Shown one piece after another: positions 11,299 through 22,293 of a DNA stretch of 64,000 bases. The number at the start of each line of letters is the position of its first letter. Position 1 is the first letter of the stretch. A program made the translations under genes and the position numbers. The notes beneath the pieces were generated by a model. That model saw only the letters and a list, made by a program, of their open reading frames with translations. It was not told the origin of the DNA and did no database searches. This DNA comes from Fomes fomentarius (taxonomy: Eukaryota > Basidiomycota > Agaricomycetes > Polyporales > Polyporaceae), in assembly GCA_022606135.1 (NCBI GenBank), contig JABYQN010000010.1, positions 1,426,001 through 1,490,000 on the forward strand, written 5' to 3'.

Positions 11299-11437
11299 GA
11301 AAGCTATTCGGCTGTTCGAGTTCTCCACCATAGACGCTATCTCTCCAGGCTCCGCCGACGGGCTATCCCGAGGTGCACTCAACGAGGGGAGACTGCCAAT
11401 CGGCTGGAGCACTAGCTATTAGAACTTGGTCCTCGGG
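11299..11437 (+). pseudogene. Decayed fragment of an MCM5 gene
   Basis: Reads on the plus strand as AIRLFEFSTIDAISPGSADG, LSRGALNE, then LPIGWSTSY followed directly by a TAG stop. This matches the C-terminal region of the MCM5 gene at 35.9-38.8 kb (minus strand; AIRLFKFSTMDAVSAGSADG) at roughly 91 percent of aligned bases by my count. It carries a 30-base in-frame deletion relative to the parent (the codons between LNE and LPIGW) and a CAG-to-TAG change that makes the stop. Similarity starts inside a parental exon and fades shortly after the stop, so this is not a whole-exon or intron-bounded copy. It is non-functional as a helicase part. Orientation is opposite to the parent gene. Whether the parent is this MCM5 or another copy elsewhere cannot be decided here. 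Confidence 0.85.
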
Positions 11438-12395
11438 GTCATGCGCGCGGTGCTCAGCGGTCAAGATGCTCTCCTCAGGGCGCACACAGGTCTACGAATG
11501 GGATGGAATTCCAACTAAATTTGGAGCTTGAGCCACGCCAGCTGCCAGCGAGGCTGCTGTACCATCCATCTACATAAGTCGTAGTTTCAAAATTCATCAC
11601 ACATTTGCATGCAGCGTCAGCGCCATGGCTTTAGCTCTCCGCCTGCATTCTTCCGGGGACGTGAAGTTGGGGTGACGCTCGTGAGGCAGTAACAGAGAGT
11701 CCTGCACCGAGCCTGTGCTCTGAAATTCTAGCCTATTAGAGCTCGAGCTCCGCGTCGTGCCACTGTAAGTGTGCGTTAGCTCACAATGACTCTGGACAAA
11801 CAAAAGTAGCACAGCTTGATAAGTGCACCGCCTGTCGTGCGTCTGTGTGCCCAGTGGTGCGGGGACGTCGGGTGCACGGCCTCAGGCCAGCCATGTCCGG
11901 AATCACTGCGTCCACGCCAAGGCTATTCGTGAGAGCGGCGGGAACGCATATAGCACAGACCATGACAGTTATCGCCATCGACGTTTGGACGCTGAGACGT
12001 AGTCTAAGTGAGTCAATCGATAGAAGCCCGTGACAAGAATAGCTGTAGCCAGGCTTGACGTACTACGTACTCCCCCGGTGCAAGCCCAAGATTGTGATGT
12101 GGTGAATAGCGCACGCGTGCGTATTGAGGTAATAGCAGCACACAAGGCGATGGACAGATATCAAAATTTCGTACAACAGAGGATGCGGATTGCGATGCAC
12201 GGAAGCGTAGATACCACGTAGCAAGGCACGAGCCCACAACTATTACAACCTGAGAAGAGAGCAGAGTAAGAAAAAGAGCCGGTCGCCATACACATAACTA
12301 GACCGTGATTAACATACTGTGATCCTACATGAATAGTACCACACTCAAGAGCAACCGAGCGGCAATAAATAGCCCGCCAAGAAAACCAGCCGTTC

Positions 12396-13334
12396 TCATC
12401 GCTCTCGCGAAGCAGTCGTCGTGCTCCGCTCGGAGCTGGTGTTCCGCTTCGGCGTCTCGTCGTCTCCTGAAATGGAGCGAGAGTTGAGCAGGAGTGAGTT
12501 AATCGCCATGGACTCGCGCGAGCGAGGGGAACCACCGCTGCTGTGGGCAGAAGAGGCAGGAGAGTACGGAGATGGTGGGAGCTCGTGTGAGTGCGAATGT
12601 GCGGACATGGCCTCGTGCGATGGAGACACCCGCGCCCGCGAATGAGCTGCTGGTGGTGAACGAGAAGTGCGTCGTCGCTTGCGGGTTTGCTGACTGGACG
12701 ATCCGTAAGAGCTCCTGTCACGAATGTGATCAACATGAGATGTAGATGAGGATGAATCCGTCCTTTGGTGACTACGGCTGTGGTCGTAATGCAGCGACTG
12801 AGATGCCGGAGGGTGCGGTGAGTGGTGATACGATGCAGGAGGAGATGGGAAGTGGTGCGGGTGAGAATAGGTCTGCGTGTGGTGGGCATCGGGCAGATGC
12901 AGAGGAGGTATGGGCGGAACGGCCGGGCCGCGAGGTACTTGATACATGTCCAGCATTGTTCGATGTAAAGTGGCAATCGAGGCGATTCGCTTATGACATA
13001 TGGATGCGATTAGTACGATCACACGAGCTGTCCACATGTCAAGGACACTGACCTGGTCCTCAGAGCTCTTCGCATTGAGCATGGCGAGCAACATCTCTCT
13101 GTCGCCGTCGCCCCGTGCTTTGTATGCCTCTAGTATTTCGCGCAGAGTTGGAGGTGGCGGCTAGAGCACATGTGTTATCACGATGGGAGACTGAGAGAGT
13201 GATAGTGCACGTACCTGCTCCACGACACGCCATGAGGAGGTCACGAGAGCCTTCATGGTGCTATCTGGTTGAGGATGGGTGTAGTAGCGGGAGTGGGCTT
13301 GGTCGGGCAGCGGTGGGGACGGCAGGATGCTCAT
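12396..13334 (-). CDS. Proline/serine-rich protein with a short conserved N-terminal helix region
   Basis: Three exons. Exon 1 (ATG 13334) reads MSILPSPPLPDQAH and ends ALVTSSWRVVEQ. A GTACGT...TAG intron (about 13163-13215) leads to PTLREILEAYKARGDGDREM and LLAMLNAKSSEDQ. A 63-base intron (12990-13052) leads to IASIATLHRTMLDMYQVPRG. The remainder, about 200 residues, is low-complexity: Pro/His/Ser/Tyr-rich, a basic cluster TRKRRRTSRSP that could be a nuclear signal, then Ser-rich to the end ERSTTTASRER. The helical part looks like a short protein-interaction region, and I believe similar proline-rich proteins occur in other basidiomycetes, but I do not recognise a named family. A nuclear regulatory role is only inference. 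An in-frame ATG at 13418 is an alternative start. Confidence 0.65.
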
Positions 13335-14618
13335 GGGCGGAGGAGGGGCGTGTCGGGGCGAGTTGGGCTTGGTGATGAGGCATATGTGGAGAGGTGGTAT
13401 TTGAACAGACCTTGCCAAGTCGAAGGACTATCTTTGACACCCCGTCTCAAGAGTCCACAGAGTAAAATTAGCGTGCCAAGACATGCTCGGAACCCATCCC
13501 ACCGTGGCCGTCTGGCCGATCCTCCCGCTGGTCCTCCTCTGCCGCTGCCTGGTGCGCGCGTCGCCAGCACAGATGTGTGCGTGCGCGTGCTGGGGATCGT
13601 TGAGCAGCGAGGAGGGCGGGGAGAGCGTCGAGGGAGGAGGGTAGAGGAGGTTGGCGTCTGCTCAAAATAAGCATCGGCGGTGTGCTGCTATTCTTGCCTC
13701 GTCTTTGGCTTGGCATTCCGAAACGAGCAGCGCGGGCTTGTCATTCTGCTCAGCATCAATTGAATCCGGCCTATTATTGCGTCTTCTCCTCCTGTCTATC
13801 CTCCTCTCCCCCCACTCCTCGTCTTCTCGCCCCCTCTCCAGTCCACCGCAGACGACCGCAGCTGCACCAGGGCCCTGATTTCGCCTTGCTGTCGTAGTGC
13901 TCGGCCGCAGCTTTGTCTGCATGAACAGCATGGCACATCAGTCTTACATTCGCCCAGAATTAGCCCCGTCACCGCCAAGCTTCAGCCAAGTGTGCTGCAT
14001 GTCTTGCGTTCCCGCATTTCCCCGTTCGAATTCAGTGCGCCTTTGAACATTTCCCGGCGCTCTGTGCGTCCGACGATCCTCTCGGGCTTCTAGTTGCTCC
14101 TGTTCAACCTTACATGTATTCACAATGATATATCATGACATTCGAGTCTATCCTGCGTCCAGCGCGGTTATATCCTCGACAAAGGCACGATTTATCTGCG
14201 CGGTGTCTTGGCGTCGGTGCGCGTGCATGCGTGATTGCACTGTTTGCATGCGACACTTCCGTGATTCTTCTGGATCGTGGATAGTGCTCATGTTACGACA
14301 CAGTCAGTGCACCAGTGGTTCCACACGGCGACCCTCTCAGGTACCAAACACGTATTACTTGACTGCAGGACACAGGAATACGTCACACCGGGCACCTCCG
14401 GTCCGACGGAGTTCCCACCACGTGATCTTCGCGCGTCGCGGTGCCGCTGTGGGCGCTTCCTCTGCTGTGGCGGTTCTATTTCCAAATAAGTATACCCACA
14501 CTTCGCCGGACGACGTCGTCGTCGACTCCTCTTGACTCCCTCCGTCACTGTGCGTATACTTATACCAGTTTGCATCTCACCTCAACGCATTGCTTACTGT
14601 AGCACAACGCCACACAAG
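13335..14618. other. 1.3-kb divergent intergenic stretch
   Basis: It separates the proline-rich gene (minus strand) from the F-box-like gene (plus strand). The section 13780-13860 is strongly pyrimidine-rich on the plus strand, so purine-rich in the sense of the minus-strand gene. The section 14100-14618 contains open frames without ATG or family resemblance. The likely content is two promoters and long leaders. No RNA gene seen. Confidence 0.4.
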
Positions 14619-16401
14619 ATGTCTGCTGCGCAACTGTCCACCGACATCATACACGAGATCCTGGTCAACATGTCAGACTTGGCCACACTATGGGCTACAA
14701 TCCGAACCTGCAAGAAACACCACGAAGCTTTCCAAGCTCATCCAAAGTCAATCCTTCGTACCGTACTGGAGAATGCAGTTGGACCTGCGCTACCCCAAGC
14801 TGCAAGATTAGCAGAGTACAAATACCGCTCTTCCGAGAATGATCCCCATGTCGAGACCCTGCCGCAGGAAGATGACTACCAGACGTTGAGCTGGATTCCT
14901 GCGAGGCCCATTGCGAGCATGCTGGAAGATTATGCTAGACGCATCCACATCTTGCGGGATTTCTACAGTCAGAGGTGGGCGGCCTAACCACTCATTCAAC
15001 GGAGAAGCTCTCATCAACCATTGGCGTATTCCAGAATCAAAGACCGTTCATCGACAACGACCAAGCTGAGTACCGAAGAAACTCTGCGGTTTGACCGCGC
15101 CGTGTACCGCTACTGGCTGTACCTCGAGATGCTCCAGAATTCTGCGTTCTGGTCGGGGGATGATGATGAATTGGATAATGACGATAATGACGACGACGAC
15201 GACGAGGAAGGACGGGAAGAGAGGAAGTTCCGAGAGGGTCTCACGGCCTTCATCAGCGGTCTCTCGACTGAGGAACTCCTCGAGGTGCTCAGCCTCGTAA
15301 CTTTCTGCGAGGAGACCAAATCGTGGGCCGCTGGACTGCCTTCCGCGCTTACAGGCCTTCGTGAGTCAGAGTTCGACTTGCTGGCTAGAGCTTCGCTCAT
15401 CAATGTTTGGCTCATAGCGGTCAACCACACGTTCGTAGCGGGGGACCCATACTCTCTTGCTCGAGCTTTGGAAGCCCGACAGTTAACCGGCGACTACAGT
15501 TATGGGTCATGGGAGCTTGTCCCGGACATCATCAGGGCAGTTCTAGTGTCACACAAGGTCAGGGAGGATGAGCTGGAACAGAAGCAGTCAACGGCGATCG
15601 TAAAATTGGTGGTCGGCGCTGAAGATACCTGTACGTCTCTTGGCCTAACGCCAGGCCATCTCTTTCTGATCTTTCCCCGTATTGCAGGTTCTCGATGCGC
15701 TACGATCAAGGGTGTCCAGCTCATAGGACAGCCTAGTCAGTGCCCCAACCATCTTTTCCTCCGACATGTACTGATGTTCCTGTGTTAGACATCTATCTCC
15801 TGTCTGGTATGCTCCCGGTCCAAGAAAGAGCGTCGCTGCTTCCTGGTCTCCTTTCCAGGAATGGGGACGTCACTCGCCCGTTGCTGGAGCACGTATACAA
15901 AGGCAACAATGGGCGTTGGATCACAGAGCAGGACCTGTTCTCTGAGCTGATCGATCTCGACCCTGGCGAAGATGAGGCTGGCACGGAAGAAGTTCACTCG
16001 TGGTCTAAGGACGGATGGTACTGCCTCGATTGCCTAAAGGAACTCTACAAACAGCGTTACATGGCTTGGTGGAAGCAAGCTCAGGCCAAAAGTGTGTTCA
16101 TATCCTCACTTCTAGATGTGCAAAGAATCTAACTTTCACTGCTAGGTGGTGCGCCCGTACAAGATGACTGCTGGTACGTCGAGCTCGCAGGTTCGATGAT
16201 GGCCCGGCTTTCGCTGACCGAGTCTGATAGGTACGGCTACAACTGTCGTACTATGACCCACAAGTCATATCATGCTACGAAGCTCAATGTGAGTCGCATT
16301 TCGTCTGGAATTCTTGCTTGCAACTCCGCCTTGACTGATGCTATCTATCGGTGCAGCATCTTTGCAAACCCACGCGCGGCGATGCTCCGAGAGCGCCGTA
16401 A
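14619..16401 (+). CDS. F-box-like protein with acidic tract
   Basis: Starts MSAAQLSTDIIHEILVNMSD, an F-box-like helix pair (LSTDIIHEILVNMSDLATLW) that in related fungal proteins would bind Skp1 and recruit an SCF ubiquitin ligase. About seven exons. Residues near 170-190 are a run of Asp/Glu (DDDELDNDDNDDDDDEE). The middle is helical and lacks obvious WD40 or leucine-rich repeats. The last exons read YGYNCRTMTHKSYHA then KLNHLCKPTRGDAPRAP to the TAA at 16399-16401; this WYGYNCRTQ/HLCxPTRG-type ending is shared, as I recall, by large families of agaricomycete F-box-like proteins. The substrate is unknown. Several small 3' exons make the exact model tentative. Confidence 0.65.
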
Positions 16402-16837
16402 CTGAATACAAATCTCGCCAACTGAACGAACATCAATGTTCCTCGATGGCGTAGGTACACTGTATATTGACGCAAAGGGGTTCTCTTCATTGGATTGTTG
16501 GACAGATTATCATGAACTATCACCATGGACTATTCAGGGCATGATGGTGTACACTATGGACTGCAGTATTGTTACTCTGCATTGCTTGTATCTATCGCCT
16601 GTGCTGTATCTAACTATCATTGAGATATCTTCGCTACTAAGAAGGTGGCCATCCTCCTTACGCCACAAACTGCGCGCGCCACAACGGGCAAGTGTATAGG
16701 CGGCTGTTCGGGCCGCTCATCATTTGCCCTCTACCTCCATCGTCTTCTGCATCCGAGAGCCTACCAGAGCCTCTCGTTTACGCGTATGGTCTCCATCCAT
16801 CCAACGTGAAGAACCCATCGCCCACAACAGCGACGAA
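16402..16837. other. Intergenic, upstream of AP-3 sigma gene
   Basis: About 435 bases between two plus-strand genes. I see no exon or RNA gene; the distal half is pyrimidine-rich (ctctacctccatcgtcttct) and is probably promoter/leader of the adaptin gene. Confidence 0.4.
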
Positions 16838-17773
16838 ATGATACACGCGGTACTCATCTGTCTGCCCGCCCTTCCCCATCCCCCTCGCGCGCCGCTCACA
16901 TCTCTGCTTTTGGGTCATCGTCTGCATTCGCGTCCGGCATTGCCTTTGCAGTCAACACCTCGGGCGTGCCCCGCCTGACAAAGTTCTACTCGCCCATCCA
17001 GCAGTCGGCGCAGACCCTGGTCGAGAAGATCTACGCCCTCGTCTCCGGGCGGCCCGCGGGCCTGTGCAACTTCCTCGACGCCCCAGAGCTCGAGGCGTAC
17101 CTGAAGCCGAAGGACGGCGACGGCGAGAAGCTGCGTGTCGTGTACCGCAGCTACGCCACATTGCACTTTGTGTTCGTGGTGGACAGCGCGGAGAGCGAGT
17201 TAGGGATCTTGGACCTGATACAGGTGGGTGCGCTTCCGTCCGTGTGTGTGTGTGTGTGTGGTCGATGAAGGTGATCGTGTGGGCTGACAGAATCATGGAT
17301 GACACAACGGTCCACCCTCAGGTACTCGTCGAGTCACTCGACAGCGCGTTCGAAAACGTGTGCGAGCTCGATTTGGTCTTCCACTTTGACGAGGTGCGTT
17401 ATGTTGTGTTACCGCGTTATGACGCCCGCCCATCTATGTGTGTTCCGTTTCCCCGCAGGCACATCACATCCTCGCCGAAATCATACAGGGCGGACTTGTA
17501 CTCGAGACGAACGTCAACGAGATCGACCGTGCCGGTAAGTCCCCACCGACATATCTCCGCGCCACTACTGAACGGCGAACGCACGTACATTCATACCCTT
17601 CCATATATACACGCAAACCAGTGCAAGAGGCCGCGCGGGCACGGAAGGAGTCCTTCGTGTCCGCGAATCCACTATCTCTCGGCGGTGGCGGAGCGGTCGG
17701 TTCTCGGAGTGCCGGTTTACAGACACCCTTGGGGTGGCTCGCAGGAAGGTTCACGGGGGTCGGCGCGAGGTAG
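16838..17773 (+). CDS. APS3: AP-3 adaptor complex sigma subunit
   Basis: Small adaptin of the AP-3 coat that carries cargo from Golgi/endosomes to the vacuole. Exon 1 reads MIHAVLI and joins, through an intron with donor GTCTGC after a split Phe codon, to NTSGVPRLTKFYSP, which restores the classical sigma-3 start. Next are CNFLDAPELEAYLKP, VVYRSYATLHFVFVVDSAES and ELGILDLIQ. Further exons give VLVESLDSAFENVCELDLVF and HHILAEIIQGGLVLETNVNE, the expected sigma order. The C-terminal tail after an intron is family-atypical Gly/Ala-rich (VQEAARARKESF ... FTGVGAR) and less certain. One intron (near 17241) holds a short GT microsatellite. Confidence 0.92.
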
Positions 17774-18164
17774 GATCCTACCGTACGACTGTCTCACTCC
17801 ATCCCAATATTACGACACCTGTTACCCATCTTTGTGTCGTATGCCGTGCTCAGAACATGCAGTTCCGAGTTCGGTCAACTGCTCGCACGCCTAAGAAGGA
17901 TGGAAAAGGTCCATCCACGAGTGCGGGAGACACTTGGGGTATGTACTGTGACCGAGCCGCGTACTGTCAACGTGATGCTACACTCGTGCGACCTGCCAAT
18001 GCGTCTCCTTGTAGATGTGAACATAATACACAGATGACAACTTCGGTGGTGACCCACGCTCTCACATAGTCTCCGGAAATGGCGGTCTTCATGCGTACCT
18101 TGATGGGAACGTACAGACATATCGCAAGCACAAGAGTCGTCAGGAGGCATCATCCGTTGCGTAA
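17774..18164. other. Convergent 3' flanks of AP-3 sigma and Med6
   Basis: About 390 bases between two genes that point at each other. No coding or RNA feature recognised. Confidence 0.45.
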
Positions 18165-19352
18165 CTATGCTGGCGCGGAGGGAAGGGTCGCCGTCCCTAA
18201 GTCGTGAGGAAAGTTGAGTTCCGGATGACCCCAACGTGCCGTAGACTTACGCTTCTTTTTCTTTTTTCCACCCCCGGGCGGACCTTTCGTTGCTTCCTGG
18301 GGTGTAGGGGCTATGGATGAGGCCCTGGTTGCAAGCCCTCCCGGGCCAGGTGCCGGGGTAGCAGACGATCGTGTCACAGTGGCTGCAGGCGTTTCCGGGA
18401 CGATCTCCTCGGGAGCAAGTGCCGGTAATTGAAAGGACTCCCGTGCATGTACTGCTGTAGTCCGCATGGCGTTCAAGAACAGCATGTTGTTCTGCTGCCG
18501 TTTTGCGTCGCTGGAAGCAGCAGATAGTCCGCGTGCACCTGGAAGGTCCTCGGGCTCTTGCGTTTGGGGTTCGGCTGCCGCGTCGCCGTCCTGGATGCGC
18601 TTCTTCGCCGCTAAGGCGTCCCCGGATGGCGGCTCGACAATGGGCCACACAAAGCCTGTGCGCGGCGTGTACGCGGGCCTGTGTGATCGGAGAATGTCTA
18701 AGGATTTTTGCAGCGAGTGTAGAGACGTCAGCTGTGACATACAACACGGTGGTCATGAGCCTGCCAAAGATGGGATATACGCATGCACATAGACTCACAA
18801 GGCGATTAGACATGAGGTTATACACGTCCGGCGACTGATAGATGCGGTTGTTCAAGATGAAATAGACAGCCAACGGCCGAACTGTGCGATCGGACCTCAG
18901 GGAGGGTGAGAGAATGAGACTCACCTATCACTCACCTTCGTCCGGTGAGAGACGTTCTCGCTTGTGGATTATAAACAGAGAGGGGGGTTCGGCATGCACC
19001 AGAGCAAATTCGATGCCGGTGAAGCGTCTAAGAATACGGCCAATGAAAGCGCGAACCCGACGTACGATGGAGTACCTGCCTACCTGAGCTCTTCTGCCTC
19101 GTTGATTAATGGTTGGCCAGTGTGCATGGTTTGCATGCGCAGGACCTGGTTGTTGCTCTGCTTATCGTAGAACATTGACGTGGTAAAGTAATCGAACGCA
19201 TTCTCGGAGGTGAGAGGTCCATGTGCCTAAGACAAAAGGTGTGAATACATCGTCCGGGTGCACGTTTGGTTGAAGATTTATACCTGAATCCACTCGTGCC
19301 AGATGAAAAAGCGATGACTGTAGTCGTCTGGAGGATGCAAGTCGACGTCCAT
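18165..19352 (-). CDS. MED6: Mediator complex subunit 6
   Basis: Head-module subunit of Mediator, linking activators to RNA polymerase II. Start MDVDLHPPDDYSHRFFIWHE at ATG 19352. The conserved Med6 core is spread over small exons: LTSENAFDYFTTSMFYDKQS, NNQVLRMQTM, RRFTGIEFALVHAEPPSLFI, then RTVRPLAVYFILNNRIYQSP, VYNLMSNRL, LTSLHSLQKSLDILRSH and YTPRTGFVWPI. The C-terminal third is low-complexity Ala/Pro/Thr with a Lys run (GGGKKKKKRK) and ends TATLPSAPA. A 54-base GTAAGT...TTAG segment just before the end keeps the frame either way, so the last 18 codons may be intron or coding. Divergent from the NRAMP gene. Confidence 0.9.
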
Positions 19353-19663
19353 GGCACATACAGCAAGAGAAACAGAGAAACCGAGGCCGCAGTGGTGGTT
19401 ACAGACTAAGTGTGGCTGGTGCGATTGGTGGCGGGGCGCGCGAACGCGTCCTGACGCGTCTCACACTCATCCGTGACTTTCCCATTCACAAGATGGTGGG
19501 CACCACCGGCCTCGGTTTAGTGAGAATACAGGTGTGTGCGCCGGCTCAGGCTACCGCTCCCTTGTTTCTATCCGTTCTCCTGGTCCCGACAAGTACTTGA
19601 GTTCGCCGCAGCGATGGTTCTCCGTATTTTCTCCTCTTTTCGCCCCCACAGATCTACACCGGG
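19353..19663. promoter_or_regulatory. Divergent promoter between Med6 and NRAMP transporter
   Basis: 311 bases between the two start codons. The half near the NRAMP start is pyrimidine-rich (tttctcctcttttcgccccc). No recognised metal-response element. Confidence 0.45.
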
Positions 19664-21936
19664 ATGTCGCTCCTGGATCATCCTGAGCGTACCGCGGTCT
19701 ATCGGACACGATCTATTGGTGCTGCTCCGAGCTGGCGGTCGCGGCTTTACTACTGCTACCGGAAGGTGGTGCACCATTTCGCAAAGCATGTAGGAGTAGG
19801 CATCATCTGTGCAGTTGCCTACTTCGACCCGTGAGTTCATCTTACGATGTGTTGCGAAGCCATGTCATACTGAAACTGATTCATCAGCGGAAACTGGAGC
19901 GTTGACCTCCAAGCAGGGTCTCTGTTCGGTTACAGACCTATGCTCTTTGTCATCATAATGGCAGGATTGGGTGCAATGGTGTTGCAGGTCAGTCGATACG
20001 GTTCATCCTTCACACTGTCCGTCGACTGACAAGCACGGCATTCGCCCGAAAGTCTCTCGCCTTTAGACTTGGTTGCGTGACCGGCAGAGGTAGACCACTT
20101 ACAGCGCCGCAGTGATATGATGCTGATACAACAAACAGACCTAGCTTCGCATTGTCGACTCATGCTACACGACCGACCTCGATACAAGCACCTCTTCCGT
20201 TATGGCGTACTGTATCCACTTTACGTGCTCTCTGAGGTTGCGATAGTGAGCACTGATCTAGCAGAATTGCTCGGTTCAGCTATCGGTCTTTGTCTCCTCT
20301 TTCCGACCATCCCTCTGTGGGCGGCAGTGCTCATTACTGCGTCGGATGTTCTGATCTTCCTGATTCTCGGGGATCCTTCTCGTGGTCACGGCCGGCCAGT
20401 GAAAATCTTTGAGTTTACTGTCATCTCCCTCGTGAGTGTTGTATTCCTTCATTGTTTGCAATCATCAATGTAGTACAGGTTGCAGTGGTCTTTGTGTGTT
20501 TCCTCGTGCTCCTGGTCCGAGTGGAGCCTGAATGGCCGAAAGTTTTCCTCGGATACGTGCCATCAAAGGACTTATTCAAAACCAAACCGGACGCCCTGTA
20601 CACAGGTGAGTGGAGATTCGAACCTCCGGTCATCGGGTCAACCACTCAGTAGTCTGACTCTTCACAGCCGTTGGTATTCTTGGTGCGACCGTCATGCCAC
20701 ACGCACTGTTTCTCGGGTCGTACCTTGCGACGCAGGATAGAGTCGGGCTAGAACCTACACTGCCAGACCCTGCCATGTCGTCGCCATCGCCCTCGAACTT
20801 TAGAGGGCGATTCAGGGTCTGGTTTCGGTCGCTTTTCACCATCTCTCGCGCCGAGCGCATTGCTGCCTCAAGGGACTACCGGGACAAGTACGGTCGAGAA
20901 AATAACGAACTCGGCTTCATCCGTGCCCACATTTCCCATGGACTCGTGGATGTGATCGTGAGCTTAATGACCGTTGCCGTGCCAATAAATTCCGCGTGAG
21001 TCCTATCGTGGTCAGCTGGTGGCGCGAGCACTCTCCTCAGCGTTACATGCTCGTACCAGGATACTGGTCATTGCAGCCACTGTCTTCTTCAAAGATGGAT
21101 CATCAACGACGAACGTTCCAGCTGGTCTCTTCGACGCTCATGAGTTGATCAAGGAGCACATCGGCAAAGGTACGATCGATACCCCATTCACGTAACTTGT
21201 CGGAGCGGGGGGTTTTTTTTTTACTGATCCGTCATGTATTCATAGCCGCCGCCTTCATGTTCGCCCTGGCATTGCTTTGCGCGGGCCAGACAGCGAGCAT
21301 CACAGCGACCCTTGCGGGTCAGATCGTCTCCGAAGGGTTCATCGAGTGGCGAGTGTCCGTGAGTGTTTGCGCGTCTCCACGGATGCAGTTGACAAAAAGC
21401 TAATCAACGCATCTCAGCCCTTCCTCCGCCGCATAATCACCCGCCTCATCGGGCTGATACCGTCTGTCGTCGTCGCCATCGCCGTGGGGCGGCCGGGGAT
21501 TGACACTTTGCTGGTCGCATCGCAAGTTGCCCTGGCCATTGTACTGCCATTTGTCGCAGCGCCTCTCATTTGGCTGACGTCATCAAAAGCCGTAATGTCC
21601 GTCAGAAACCCTCAGGCTGACATCACTTCCGTTCAACCTCTCGAGACGTCGCCGACACTGCCGGATGCGATACCTGCGCCACTTGCGGATGTCATCGAAG
21701 AGACGACGGTACCCACGACGCGCGGTTCGAGTTCACCGGATGAGAAGAACCGGGTGACGGTTGAAAAGCACGAGCACCGGGTACAAGCCATCGAGGAAGA
21801 CAGTTTGTCAGATGAGAACACTTATGCTTCCTTCGCCAGCGGTTGGCTAGTAACGGTGGTCGCATCCCTCGTCTTCTTTATTATACTCGCTGCAAACCTC
21901 TATGCCATTGTGATGCTGGTAATGGGGAAGACGTAA
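19664..21936 (+). CDS. NRAMP-family divalent metal transporter (Smf type)
   Basis: Proton-coupled importer of Mn2+/Fe2+ and similar ions. Start MSLLDHPERTAVYRTRS after a cytosolic basic region, about nine exons. Family landmarks in order: the TM1 metal-site loop DPGNWSVDLQAGSLFGY, restored across an intron; TDLASHCRLML; SEVAIVSTDLAELLGSAIGL; IPLWAAVLITASDVLIFLIL; the TM6 signature GATVMPHALFLGS with its Met-Pro-His; AFMFALALLCAGQTASITAT followed by LAGQIVSEGFIEW, the consensus transport motif; then further membrane spans. After SSKAVMSVRN there is a long Ser/Glu-rich loop (about 80 residues) and a final hydrophobic segment (LVTVVASLVFFIILAANLYA). Length and span number fit Smf1/2-like proteins. 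Whether it sits at the plasma membrane or an internal membrane cannot be read. One intron (around 21208-21223) holds a G6T10 homopolymer pair. Confidence 0.93.
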
Positions 21937-22026
21937 CATTATATGCATGTAGTTACGCAACATTGTCAATGTGTACTTTTATATCCAGCCAGTGAACACT
22001 ATCAGTTGAGTGGGGAAAAATCCATT

Positions 22027-22110
22027 AGCCCACCGCGAGGGTCGAACTCGCAGCCTTCAGATCACCCGCTAGTAAGAGTCTGACGCTCTATCCGATTGAG
22101 CTAGGCGGGC
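22027..22110 (-). tRNA. tRNA-Lys(CTT) with a 10-base intron, copy 1
   Basis: The minus strand gives a full cloverleaf: acceptor GCCCGCC pairing with GGTGGGC, A box TAGCTCAATCGG, anticodon stem TCAGA/TCTGA, B box GAGTTCGACCCT. The loop reads CTCTTA, a 10-base insert ctagcgggtg, then A, so the anticodon is CTT and the intron sits one base 3' of it as in nuclear tRNA genes. Downstream on the minus strand is a T run (TTTTT) fitting Pol III termination. The gene is 90 bases past the NRAMP stop codon. Confidence 0.93.
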
Positions 22111-22293
22111 AACATAGTACTTTACATGCGTAATTATCCACCTGTTCGCGTCCCCGCTAACCATTCCTAGGTTGTGCTTGTAATGACAGTGATTCGTAGT
22201 AACTGCGTGTTGTTGTGACATACATGCAGTGGTACGTGTACAACAGCATACCAGTGTGTATTACAACAACGGCTATAGTATATGATAAATACG

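Larger units (their letters stand above)
8737..12395. other. Gene-poor stretch with a gene relic and degenerate repeats
   Basis: 3.7 kb without a convincing intact gene. It begins with the chitinase 3' flank. Frames up to about 135 codons occur but none resembles a known family or forms a credible spliced model. It contains an imperfect tandem repeat (10085-10360) and a decayed copy of part of MCM5 (11299-11437), each listed separately. The last 400 bases are the 3' flank of the following minus-strand gene. Confidence 0.6.

Noticed and set aside
14125..14535. 136-codon frame upstream of the F-box-like gene
   Set aside because: The first codon is not ATG, no domain is visible, and it lies where promoter and leader are expected.
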